A stretch of DNA of 64,000 nucleotides from positions 124,001-188,000 of the forward strand of contig SHNE01000035.1 in NCBI GenBank assembly GCA_004295015.1, read 5' to 3'. The notes under the pieces were generated by a model. That model searched no databases. It saw nothing but the letters and a program-made list of their open reading frames with translations, and was not told where the DNA came from. Position 1 is the first letter of the stretch. The number at the start of each line of letters is the position of its first letter. The translations under genes were made by a program, and so were the position numbers. The DNA is from Bacteroidota bacterium. GTDB taxonomy: Bacteria; Bacteroidota; Bacteroidia; AKYH767-A; 2013-40CM-41-45. Positions 27,842 through 35,629 of this stretch are shown here, one piece after another.

Positions 27842-29245
27842 ATGTTTACACCCCGAAGCTTCTTTTTAAGGAATGAATTGCAGGAATTAATCCCTGCTGA
27901 AGATGTAGTCGGGAGGAACCGCTTTTCTCTTTTCAGGATATTTACTTTGTCCGGATCCTTGGTTTGTGTTGGAGTAGCAATTAAAATGATGGTTACGATT
28001 CCTGAGTCGGGATTTTTACCCTGGGGAATATTGTTATTGATGGTGGTGATGTTGACGAATTATTTTTCTATTCGTGATGTTAAAAAAATATCAAGAGCGT
28101 ATCTGGTAATGTTGCTTTCTGCATTCGCACTCTTACATCTTGTGGCTTACTCTTGCGGAGGTATTAGAACGGGAGGCATACTTTATTATGCTGTTATTAT
28201 ACTTTATGCTTTTATGCTTCTTGGGAATAAAGGAGGAAAATATTTTACTGCACTATTTGCCCTGAACGTAGTTTATTTTTATTTCATTTCAACCTATACT
28301 AACTGGACGTCTTTTTCGATGTTTAAGAATGATGTGGGATTAATCAATGAAGACTTTTTGTTCAATGCATTATTTTCTTTTTTCCTGGTTGCTTATCAGG
28401 GAAGTTATCTGCAAAGCGGGAAAAATATAATTATTCAGACTTTGGAGAATTCAAAATTTGAACTTGAAACCAAAGCAGAGCAATTGGAGCATAGCAATAA
28501 TTTATTGGAAGAATACACGAAAGATTTAGAAAAATCAAACCATGAATTAGATAAGTTTGCTTCCGTAGCCTCCCACGATCTCAAGGCACCGCTACGTGCC
28601 ATCGGAACACTAAGCGATTTTATTGAGATGGATATGGCAGATGTAATGAATGAAGCGACTAAGCAAAATTTACAAACAATCAAAAGTCGTGTGAAGCGAA
28701 TGGACTTACTTCTTGATGCTTTATTGCAATATTCAAAGGCTGATAGGCAAGAGTTTTTGTACACTGAAGTACAGACGGGATTAGTCATCGAAAAGATTAT
28801 TCAGAACTATAACATAAAACGAAACTGTAAATTTAAACTCCGCAATTTATTCCCTGTGATCGATGCAGATGAACATGCGTTTCAAATGATCATCGAAATA
28901 CTCATAGACAATGCTACGCGTTTTAATGACAAGGAAATTGCTGAGATGGAACTTTGGTCTGAGGAGGACGATTTGGAATGGAGGTTTTATATTAAAGACA
29001 ACGGCCCGGGAATAGAAAAGCATTTCCAGGAAAAGATATTTGTCATTTTTCAAACCCTCAATTCCCGCGACGCCTTCGAAAGCTCCGGTGCAGGTCTTGC
29101 AATAGCAAAGAAAATTATTGCCGGGAAAGGAGGAATAATAGGAGTAAACTCAGAGGCAGGCAAAGGTGCTGAATTTTTCTTTTCTATTCCGAAGAAAGGT
29201 ATACGTAAAAAGAAGTTGTTAAAAACAGCTGCCGCTCATTCCTGA
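27842..29245 (+). CDS. Membrane sensor histidine kinase
   Basis: A 467-residue orphan kinase. Six hydrophobic segments fill residues ~28-195 and probably form the sensor. A coiled coil (~205-235; LETKAEQLEHSNNLLEEYTK) leads into HisKA with phospho-acceptor His in ASVASHDLKAPLRAIG (~243) and HATPase_c with N box DNATRFND, G1 DNGPGI, F-box-like IFVIFQTL and G2 GAGLAIAKKI. The C-terminal tail is basic (KKGIRKKKLLKTAAAHS). No response regulator is adjacent, so its partner is elsewhere. The signal is unknown. Confidence 0.9.
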   Translation: MFTPRSFFLRNELQELIPAEDVVGRNRFSLFRIFTLSGSLVCVGVAIKMMVTIPESGFLPWGILLLMVVMLTNYFSIRDVKKISRAYLVMLLSAFALLHLVAYSCGGIRTGGILYYAVIILYAFMLLGNKGGKYFTALFALNVVYFYFISTYTNWTSFSMFKNDVGLINEDFLFNALFSFFLVAYQGSYLQSGKNIIIQTLENSKFELETKAEQLEHSNNLLEEYTKDLEKSNHELDKFASVASHDLKAPLRAIGTLSDFIEMDMADVMNEATKQNLQTIKSRVKRMDLLLDALLQYSKADRQEFLYTEVQTGLVIEKIIQNYNIKRNCKFKLRNLFPVIDADEHAFQMIIEILIDNATRFNDKEIAEMELWSEEDDLEWRFYIKDNGPGIEKHFQEKIFVIFQTLNSRDAFESSGAGLAIAKKIIAGKGGIIGVNSEAGKGAEFFFSIPKKGIRKKKLLKTAAAHS

Positions 29246-29340
29246 CCATTTCAAAGGATTCAGCAAGCTTGGGGCTTGATGCTCAAAAAGTTTTTATCGG
29301 AATTAGTTTCCCCTGCTATTTTATTGAAGCAAAATGTATT

Positions 29341-29399
29341 CGCTACACCAGGTGGAATCTGTTGAAATGTATCTGCACAAGATTCCACCCGGTGTGGCG
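29341..29399 (-). terminator. Long hairpin between convergent genes
   Basis: The 20-nt arm at 29341-29360 pairs with 29380-29399 with one G-T pair and one mismatch, around a 19-nt loop. It lies between the sensor kinase (ends 29245, plus) and the minus-strand lipoprotein gene (ends 29410), so it can terminate both. No long T-run follows on either strand. Confidence 0.6.
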
Positions 29400-29409
29400 A
29401 TCAAAATGA

Positions 29410-30048
29410 TTAGTAGTAGTTTTCAAAAACACCGACATAAACTCCATCGGTGATGGTTTTAACATTACCTGCAAAGTCATAAACCTTGCAATTAAAGGTG
29501 GCTTTGATTTTTACCTGATAACTCCACAATACCATTCCCAAAGTTTTGTATTCCGTGATGCTAAATAGACTTCCGCTTTGGTTAGCAGTTCCAAAGCTGG
29601 ATGACCAGTAAGTGCCGGAAGGGTCTGTGAAACCAACGCTTACTCCGTTTGCCGGATCAACGCTATAATTACGTGGACCAGTTTGGAGAAAATCTTTAAA
29701 TACAGCAGTGTCAACTTCATTTCCAAAGAAATATACTCTTCCTAATTCTATGCCAAAACCTTCAACATTCGAATTTATATTATCCAGGCTGGAACTAAAT
29801 GTTGTTGAACTTGGATCCGGAGCACCTACAAGGCTGGAGCTCCAGCCGACGGATCCCTGGAAATCTTGCGCACCTTCTACATGAGAATAGGCGGTTCCGT
29901 CGAACTTAATAGAATACTGCCAGGGAGAATTCACGTCTATTGTTGTTGAAGGGGCAGGAGTCGGGCTTACTGTGTCATTGTCATTTTTCGAACAAGAGAA
30001 AAAGCCAAGGAAGACAAAGGTTAAAACTGCTAGTTGTATATTTTTCAT
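29410..30048 (-). CDS. Lipoprotein of unknown function
   Basis: A 212-residue lipoprotein starting at ATG 30048 (lipobox FLGFFSC, Cys19); an earlier ATG at 30081 adds eleven polar residues ahead of the signal and is less likely. The mature part starts with an acidic Pro/Thr-rich linker (KNDNDTVSPTPAPSTT), then a beta-rich domain with SPWQYSIKFDGTAYSHVEG, PSGTYWSSSFGTANQSGSLF and VKIKATFNCKVYDFAGNV. No family was recognised. A long hairpin lies just after the stop. Confidence 0.72.
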   Translation of the reverse strand: MKNIQLAVLTFVFLGFFSCSKNDNDTVSPTPAPSTTIDVNSPWQYSIKFDGTAYSHVEGAQDFQGSVGWSSSLVGAPDPSSTTFSSSLDNINSNVEGFGIELGRVYFFGNEVDTAVFKDFLQTGPRNYSVDPANGVSVGFTDPSGTYWSSSFGTANQSGSLFSITEYKTLGMVLWSYQVKIKATFNCKVYDFAGNVKTITDGVYVGVFENYY

Positions 30049-30420
30049 TTGAGGATAATGTTTGATTGGTTTCATTGACAATAATAGGAATTAATTATTG
30101 CATGTTAATTATTATAGCTGAAATAAAAATGAGATACCGTCTCTGGGAGATGTAGAAGCTTGCCTGCCTGCCTTGTATATTGGTTCATTCCGCCTTGGCT
30201 GCACCTTTTAGTACGGGCGATTACAAATCAGCCAAATTAAAAGTGCGAATTATTACTTTTTTGCGGAAGGGCTTGAGTTATGGCAAGGGCGGAAGCTTCT
30301 TGGCTGCGAAGGGTTTTTACAAGATTTCGTAGAGAGGTGCCGGGGTAATTTCACTTGAAGATTGACCGGCATAGATGCAAAGAGAAAAATGCATTAATAA
30401 AAGTTTCGTGGACAGAGTTT
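30049..30420. other. Intergenic gap, about 370 bp
   Basis: No gene seen. It includes a short GCCTGCCTGCC direct repeat near 30160-30172 and two loosely complementary GC-rich stretches (near 30208 and 30285), too imperfect to call a structure. Confidence 0.35.
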
Positions 30421-30630
30421 TTAAGATTTGCAGCCGGTATCAATTAGTACATTTTTAGCAAGCGTCTTGAAGCGAACTCCATTTTTTTGGACCACTGTGA
30501 TTGTAATGTGTCCGGTTTTGCTTGTATTTATATCTCTTACTATTCCGGATTTCCCGGCATGTGTTCCTGCAATAACAGTGCATTGATCTCCATCTTTTAA
30601 TTTTACTGATGTTTTAGTTTTCGTGCTCAT
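30421..30630 (-). CDS. Small KOW-domain protein
   Basis: A 69-residue protein that is essentially one KOW motif: KLKDGDQCTVIAGTHAGKSG followed by IVRDI, the fold used by ribosomal protein L24 and NusG to contact RNA or the ribosome. The ends are basic (MSTKTKTSVKLKDG; FKTLAKNVLI). It is much shorter than L24 (~100) and lies away from ribosomal operons, so it is a free-standing KOW protein. Its target is unknown; an RNA- or ribosome-binding role is inference. Confidence 0.78.
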   Translation of the reverse strand: MSTKTKTSVKLKDGDQCTVIAGTHAGKSGIVRDINTSKTGHITITVVQKNGVRFKTLAKNVLIDTGCKS

Positions 30631-30920
30631 AGCATTGAATTAATAAATTGAACAATTAGTTTTATCCTGGTGCGATTTTTTGTTTTACCCTCAAGAAAAA
30701 AATTGCAAGTGTATCATCTCCGAGCTAAAGCTAATTAAATTCACAGAGCTATGATAATAAATTGAAGCCGTTTTAAAAAATTAACAAAGCTTTCAAGTTA
30801 GACCTTAAAGGAAGTCGGTTTTTTAATGTTACGGGTCAGCCAAGTCCTGGAAATCCCGATTGAGGGGATGTTGTGTTCAAAGTCTGCCTGTCTAATCATT
30901 CTGCTCAGAACAGGAATCCA

Positions 30921-31859
30921 TCATTCAATAACAAAATTCCCTGACCCGGTCTCTCCCTTGTCATTCAGCAGTTGAAAAAAGTAGAAGCCTGATTTTAATC
31001 CAAGTTTATCCAAACGACTTTTTTGTTCGGAAATAATTTTCTTTCTCACCAAGGCACCTGTTGAATTGAAAATATTCAGCAAAATTTTTGGCCCGTATAA
31101 TTCAGGAATTTCCAATGTTGCATAATCACTGAAAGGATTTGGATAAATTTTCGATGGAATTGAAAAATTGATTTCGGAGACAGACACAAATTGTTGACAA
31201 GCGGGATAGCTGAAGGAAGTAAAAGGATTAGTGTAAAGATTGATCGAGTTCTGATTGAATTCTTTGAGCCAATTTGAGCTTTCAAAGCAGGAGGGGCCAT
31301 ACAATAACCCATGTGTTGCACCTATTCCTTCTATCATGGAGGTGTCTGTTGGATACCAATAACACGATGGTTGATAGTTGAAGCGCTTTCGATAGTCGCT
31401 GCCGATCAACACAGAGTCTATGGATGTAATAACGCAATCGTGACAGTTATCACCCCAATAAGTATTCAAATGACTCAGTGTATCACCTACGATGTAATTA
31501 AAGTCATACATTATTTCATCCTGCTGAGTTTGTAGGTTCAAAAGCCAGATTTTTCTAAGACTAGTATCTTGCCGAATGTAGTATGTAGTTGAATTGTATG
31601 TCCAGAAAGTCAGTTGATTCGTGCTACAATCTCTTGTTTCGATGTGTGAATAGTGAAGCATGCGCCGATATTGCATTCCGTTGATTGTACTGTCTCTTTC
31701 AAGCCTGTATATTGTGTTTACAAAAACACATGGACCACCACCACCAGATTGCTCTACACACCAGGTAGCATTTGAATCAGGGAATGGGTGGTAGACAGAA
31801 GTTTGTGAATTAGCATGGAGCGCCAGGGAGAAAAGGAATAAAAGCAATATTAATTTCAT
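30921..31859 (-). CDS. Secreted protein with T9SS type A sorting domain
   Basis: A 312-residue exported protein with signal peptide MKLILLLFLFSLALHANSQ. The mature domain (~20-225) is Cys- and Tyr/Trp-rich, with CVEQSGGGGPCVF, YRLERDSTINGMQYRRMLHY, GDNCHDCVITSIDSVLIG and YQPSCYWYPTD, and probably disulfide-bonded. The C-terminus is a type A sorting domain (SKIYPNPFSDYATLEI ... SGFYFFQLLNDKGETGSGNF). The function is unknown. It ends beside the defence island; the restriction-enzyme gene begins its 3' end 62 bp away on the same strand, upstream. Confidence 0.85.
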   Translation of the reverse strand: MKLILLLFLFSLALHANSQTSVYHPFPDSNATWCVEQSGGGGPCVFVNTIYRLERDSTINGMQYRRMLHYSHIETRDCSTNQLTFWTYNSTTYYIRQDTSLRKIWLLNLQTQQDEIMYDFNYIVGDTLSHLNTYWGDNCHDCVITSIDSVLIGSDYRKRFNYQPSCYWYPTDTSMIEGIGATHGLLYGPSCFESSNWLKEFNQNSINLYTNPFTSFSYPACQQFVSVSEINFSIPSKIYPNPFSDYATLEIPELYGPKILLNIFNSTGALVRKKIISEQKSRLDKLGLKSGFYFFQLLNDKGETGSGNFVIE

Positions 31860-31921
31860 GATTTGGCGGTTATTGACAAATTGTTAAAATAGAAAAAAAC
31901 AGTCGAGGTCCAAGTTAATCA

Positions 31922-33109
31922 TCATATTTTTATTGTTAACGGAATGTTTTTACTTAACCAACTTTGTAGATTCTTTTTGTTGCCCAGTCCATTTTCCCTT
32001 AATAATCTAACAATGTCTCTTCCCGAAACAATTATGACTGGATGCTTATCGACTACCACTTCATTATAGGCCTGGCTATGAACATATGAGGTTGTTATCA
32101 ATATTCCAAATTCTCGATGTTTTATCCGTGAAATTAATCTTGAAATCTCTCTTACTCCAACGTAGCTTTTTAAATAATCATAGCACTTTGCCTCCATTGC
32201 AAAATCTACTAAAATAAATGCTTCTGGATTTCCAATCCGGAGTTTACCAATGGCATCTCTACCACCGTCACGCCACGGTCTTGTTATATCTATTTCAACA
32301 ACATCCTTTAAAAGCATTTTAGTGAGGTCAGCTGCTAATAATTCAAACTTTATTGGCTCGTGTTTGAAATAATCTAATATTAAATTTAATAAGTCAAGTT
32401 CTTCCTTCGTTCCTGGAATTTGTTCTTGCCTGAGTCTAATTGGAATGCTTTTTTCAGATATTAACGGAGTATATTTCAGTTTAGCATAAAAATCATTTAA
32501 CGGTTTTGGCGTATGAGGCCCTTGAATTATTCCATCTTCTAGTTGATTCAGAAAGGCCCGAGATATTACTGGAATGTCAAGAATTGTAAACAATGCTTTA
32601 TAATTTTGAAATCTGTGATTTTCTTTAAATTTCCATACAGATTGCAAGTCGTCTAAAGAAGAAATGCCAAGGCCTCCGGGAACAGCAAGCCCCCTAAATA
32701 TTGTATCACGACCTTTAGTGCCCTTACCAAAAACTAACAAAGGTTTAATGCACTTCTGACCTCCTGTGTGTAAAAAATTAAAGCATTTTTCAAGAATAAT
32801 ATTTCCTTTTCTGGGAGTATCTAAAAGTTGATGTCCTGGTTTTTTATTGTCACCATAATAAGTAAGAATACCAGTTTGGAAATCTATTGAATCTGGCCAA
32901 TCGTAGTCGTCGAAACTAGAATAGATCACAACATATGGGAAATCAAAGCGGTCAAAGTTGCCAGAATATCTAAAGCCTCCTTGATTTCCACATTTGAGAA
33001 TTTTAGTGATTGGATCGTCTCCTGCATTTCCAATTGTGCCGCCCTCATATAAAGCATCAACTATAAGGTCACAATTTTTTAATTGGTTATAAGAGAAGCT
33101 TTTATACAT
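31922..33109 (-). CDS. AspBHI/MspJI-like modification-dependent restriction endonuclease
   Basis: A 395-residue protein. The N-terminal ~200 residues match the pattern I know from the AspBHI N-terminal (SRA-like, modified-base-reading) domain: DLIVDALYEGG, CGNQGGFRYSG (40-50), DYDWPDSIDFQTG (68-80), YYGDNKKPGHQLLDTPRKGN (84-103) and RFQNYKALFTILD. The C-terminal Mrr-like nuclease domain carries RPWRDGGRDAIG with catalytic Asp285 and FAMEAK with Glu306-Ala-Lys308, the D...ExK core. Such enzymes cut near 5-methyl- or hydroxymethyl-cytosine and defend against modified phage DNA. It lies 308 bp downstream of the C5-methyltransferase gene, with its own probable promoter. The family assignment is by recognition; cofactor and site are unknown. 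Confidence 0.82.
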   Translation of the reverse strand: MYKSFSYNQLKNCDLIVDALYEGGTIGNAGDDPITKILKCGNQGGFRYSGNFDRFDFPYVVIYSSFDDYDWPDSIDFQTGILTYYGDNKKPGHQLLDTPRKGNIILEKCFNFLHTGGQKCIKPLLVFGKGTKGRDTIFRGLAVPGGLGISSLDDLQSVWKFKENHRFQNYKALFTILDIPVISRAFLNQLEDGIIQGPHTPKPLNDFYAKLKYTPLISEKSIPIRLRQEQIPGTKEELDLLNLILDYFKHEPIKFELLAADLTKMLLKDVVEIDITRPWRDGGRDAIGKLRIGNPEAFILVDFAMEAKCYDYLKSYVGVREISRLISRIKHREFGILITTSYVHSQAYNEVVVDKHPVIIVSGRDIVRLLRENGLGNKKNLQSWLSKNIPLTIKI

Positions 33110-33417
33110 TAAGGGCTATTTTAAAGACAAAACATCTGTCTCAGTGGGTGTCAGAAATACTAGATTTAAACTCCATTTTGTAATTTTTAAAGCTAATATA
33201 TTTGTATCATGTAAACATAAATATTATTAGTTATGAAAAGAAAATAATTTACATAATGGTTGTATAACTGTAAAATGGTTGGATACTCATTTGGTTAAAA
33301 TATTAATTTAAAATTCTGCTGAGTAGGAACAGTTTGTTGGACAGAGTTGTGATTTCAAAGTGTAAAATGATTAAGTCCAGATAACTCAGAATTAATCTGA
33401 TATGAATAAAGCGAAAA
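33110..33417. other. AT-rich gap inside the defence island
   Basis: About 308 bp between the methyltransferase stop and the restriction-enzyme ATG. Very AT-rich, no ORF or hairpin of note. It probably holds the separate promoter of the restriction-enzyme gene. Confidence 0.35.
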
Positions 33418-34566
33418 TTAGCAAACACGCTTTCTTGTTATAATTACATCATTGGTTTTAAGGAAATCTAATACTGATTTCGCAACAGCTTTTGCTAAAG
33501 GAACTGGAACTCCGTTTCCAATCATCTTAAACTTTTTTGATAGCGGCAACTCTGCCGGTAAAACATAAGTGTCCGACACTCCTTGAATACGCAATGTCTC
33601 ACGGACTGACAAACGCCTGTGTCTGTATGGGTGCAAATGAACTTCGTTGTTGCCGTAACAAGCTGTCGGGCTGTATTTGAAACGGTGAAGTCGTTTGAAT
33701 GAAGGTCTGTTTGTTTCGCCTTCGTCAATCGCATCCAATGCTTTGTCAGTTACATACAAGTTAAAAAACTCGTTTGCGTTTGCAGTTGAATTTATTTCTC
33801 TCAGTGGAACTAAGCAACTTTCAACACATAATTCAAGCGGTAAAGCTTTTGGCTTTGTCAAACTCTTTCCAAAAGAAACTGGTGTTGCCCAACTGTATTT
33901 GGTCGCTGCATCTTTATATTTTTTATCTACCGGAAATGGAAACCATTTTCCAAATGGACTTTGATTCACAATTTTTGAATCAAGTTTTGTTTTCTTAATT
34001 CCTACAAAGAAAATTCGTTCTCTGAATTGTGGAACTCCAAACTCTAAAGCATTTAATTTTTCATGGTCAACGAAATATTCTTTCTCAACCCGTTTCAAAA
34101 GCGTTTGCAAAAATTCTTTCGTTTCTTTTCTCTTTGTCAAGCCGGTTACATTTTCCATTACAAAAAATGTAGGCTTCAATTCTAAAATCTTATCAAAGTA
34201 AAGTGTAGTGAGTTTTCCTCTGTCACCTTCAAAACCTTTCAAACTTCCATTCATACTAAAATCCTGACACGGAGGGCCACCAATCATTCCAAAATTTTCC
34301 GGTTTCCCTTTAGGAAATGCTTCTGAAATAATTTCGTTTGAAGAAACTTCTGTAATGGATTTTGTATTGAAGATTTCTGCTTTGATTCCATTGCCTTGTG
34401 ATTTTCTCCATGAAGTAATTCCGGCTGCATGAAGTTTTGCAAAATCTTTATCAAATTCATTTGTCCAAACAATTTCAAAACCTGCTTGCTCAAAGCCCAT
34501 GTCCATAAAGCCCCCGCCTGAATAGAAAGAGAGGATAGGAATTTTATGTTCGTGATTACTACTCAT
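33418..34566 (-). CDS. C5-cytosine DNA methyltransferase (DruM/DrmMII-like)
   Basis: A 382-residue type II C5-cytosine methyltransferase. Motifs in order: LSFYSGGGFMDMGFEQAGF (SAM motif I), GGPPCQDFSM with the catalytic Cys (motif IV), FVMENVTGL (motif VI), FGVPQFRERIFFVGI (QxRxR, motif VIII), a target-recognition region, and FKMIGNGVPVPLAKA (motif X). The ATG at 34566 overlaps the nuclease gene by 8 bp; an earlier in-frame ATG at 34599 would overlap by 41 bp and lacks conserved residues. It is the last gene of the helicase-nuclease operon. It presumably marks host DNA as self. It could also be called DrmMII by analogy with DISARM, but no DISARM drmA/drmB/drmC set is present. Confidence 0.93.
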   Translation of the reverse strand: MSSNHEHKIPILSFYSGGGFMDMGFEQAGFEIVWTNEFDKDFAKLHAAGITSWRKSQGNGIKAEIFNTKSITEVSSNEIISEAFPKGKPENFGMIGGPPCQDFSMNGSLKGFEGDRGKLTTLYFDKILELKPTFFVMENVTGLTKRKETKEFLQTLLKRVEKEYFVDHEKLNALEFGVPQFRERIFFVGIKKTKLDSKIVNQSPFGKWFPFPVDKKYKDAATKYSWATPVSFGKSLTKPKALPLELCVESCLVPLREINSTANANEFFNLYVTDKALDAIDEGETNRPSFKRLHRFKYSPTACYGNNEVHLHPYRHRRLSVRETLRIQGVSDTYVLPAELPLSKKFKMIGNGVPVPLAKAVAKSVLDFLKTNDVIITRKRVC

Positions 34567-35629
34567 AAATTTTTGTCGTCTTGGTTGCTGAATAAACAAA
34601 CTCGGTTGCTTCCTTTCTCAAATTGAAAAGATTGATTTGCTTATTCCTGTTACTATTAAAATATTCAAACTTGTCCGTTGCAAAACCTGTAACTGAAATT
34701 TTGTTGTTTCCTTTTTCTACAAACACTGAAACATTTCCGTTCTGATACTTCACAACATCTTTAACCAAACCACACACATCATTGAAATAATTTTCTGTTG
34801 TCAGAAATTGTAAATAGAATTTGCAAGCTGGTCTGTAAAGACAAAATTTACAATTGTCTTCACTTGGGTTTGCTTTGAATGTCGCTGTGTCAATGCTCTT
34901 GTTTGTTTCAGTCAATAAACTTTTTGCTTCCTCAAAAACTGCCTTACATTCTTCCTCTGTAAACTCAACATCGAATTTCTGTTTTGCTAAATCAACCAAA
35001 CTCAATTGCGTTGGAAATTTTCCGTTGCAATCAAAATATAGATAAGCGTAAAGTTTCAACTGCTCTTGATATTCGTTCTTCACTTCTAAATAAGTTTCTC
35101 CGTTATCATCAAAAACATCTTCTGTAATTGCTCCGGTTTTGAAATCAATAATTTCTGTTTCGTCTGCTTCTTCAATTATCAAGTCCATTCTTCCACCAAC
35201 TAATTTGTCTTTTGATTCAAGCCACTTTTCAGAAATGAAATTTATTCCGGTCTGCTCTCTCGGTGATGCTGTTGCACTTCTCAAATGTTTTTTCAATTGG
35301 ATTTTTTTCATTCCGTAATCCCTCACATTCATTTGAAGTGGAACAAAAAAATCATAACCCTTCTCTTTTAAATCATTTTCCATCAAAAGAATTTCGTTGT
35401 CAAATTTTGAATTGAATTCCGTTTCATTTTTTATTTCTCCTCTTGAAATCAACTCTAACATTTTATGTAACACCGTTCCCAAATAAGCATTGGGTGAAAC
35501 TGGAAGCAAAGGTTTTTTTTCAAACGCTTCTGCCAGCAAAGATTTGTAAGCACAATTTTTCATTGAATGAAATTGGCTTGGAGAAACTCTGCTGATTTTC
35601 TTAAACGTTAAGTTGCCAATTACATTCAT
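34559..35629 (-). CDS. Cas4/AddB-like PD-(D/E)XK nuclease with predicted Fe-S cluster
   Basis: A 356-residue RecB-family nuclease. Core residues are GTVLHKMLE (His55), GGRMDLI (Asp149) and EIIDFKTG (Asp162, Lys164), then the QEQLKLYAYLY helix typical of the fold. Cys26 plus C260-x2-C263-x5-C269 (NCKFCLYRPACKF) give the four-cysteine Fe-S arrangement of Cas4 and AddB. Residues ~275-356 are an extra beta-rich domain with NGNVSVFVEKGNNKI. It overlaps the helicase stop by 4 bp (ATGA, 35626-35629) and the methyltransferase start, so all three are translationally coupled. It is the likely DNA-degrading effector of the system. In published type II Druantia the small subunits are DruF and DruG; I cannot say which this matches. 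Confidence 0.88.
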   Translation of the reverse strand: MNVIGNLTFKKISRVSPSQFHSMKNCAYKSLLAEAFEKKPLLPVSPNAYLGTVLHKMLELISRGEIKNETEFNSKFDNEILLMENDLKEKGYDFFVPLQMNVRDYGMKKIQLKKHLRSATASPREQTGINFISEKWLESKDKLVGGRMDLIIEEADETEIIDFKTGAITEDVFDDNGETYLEVKNEYQEQLKLYAYLYFDCNGKFPTQLSLVDLAKQKFDVEFTEEECKAVFEEAKSLLTETNKSIDTATFKANPSEDNCKFCLYRPACKFYLQFLTTENYFNDVCGLVKDVVKYQNGNVSVFVEKGNNKISVTGFATDKFEYFNSNRNKQINLFNLRKEATEFVYSATKTTKIYE

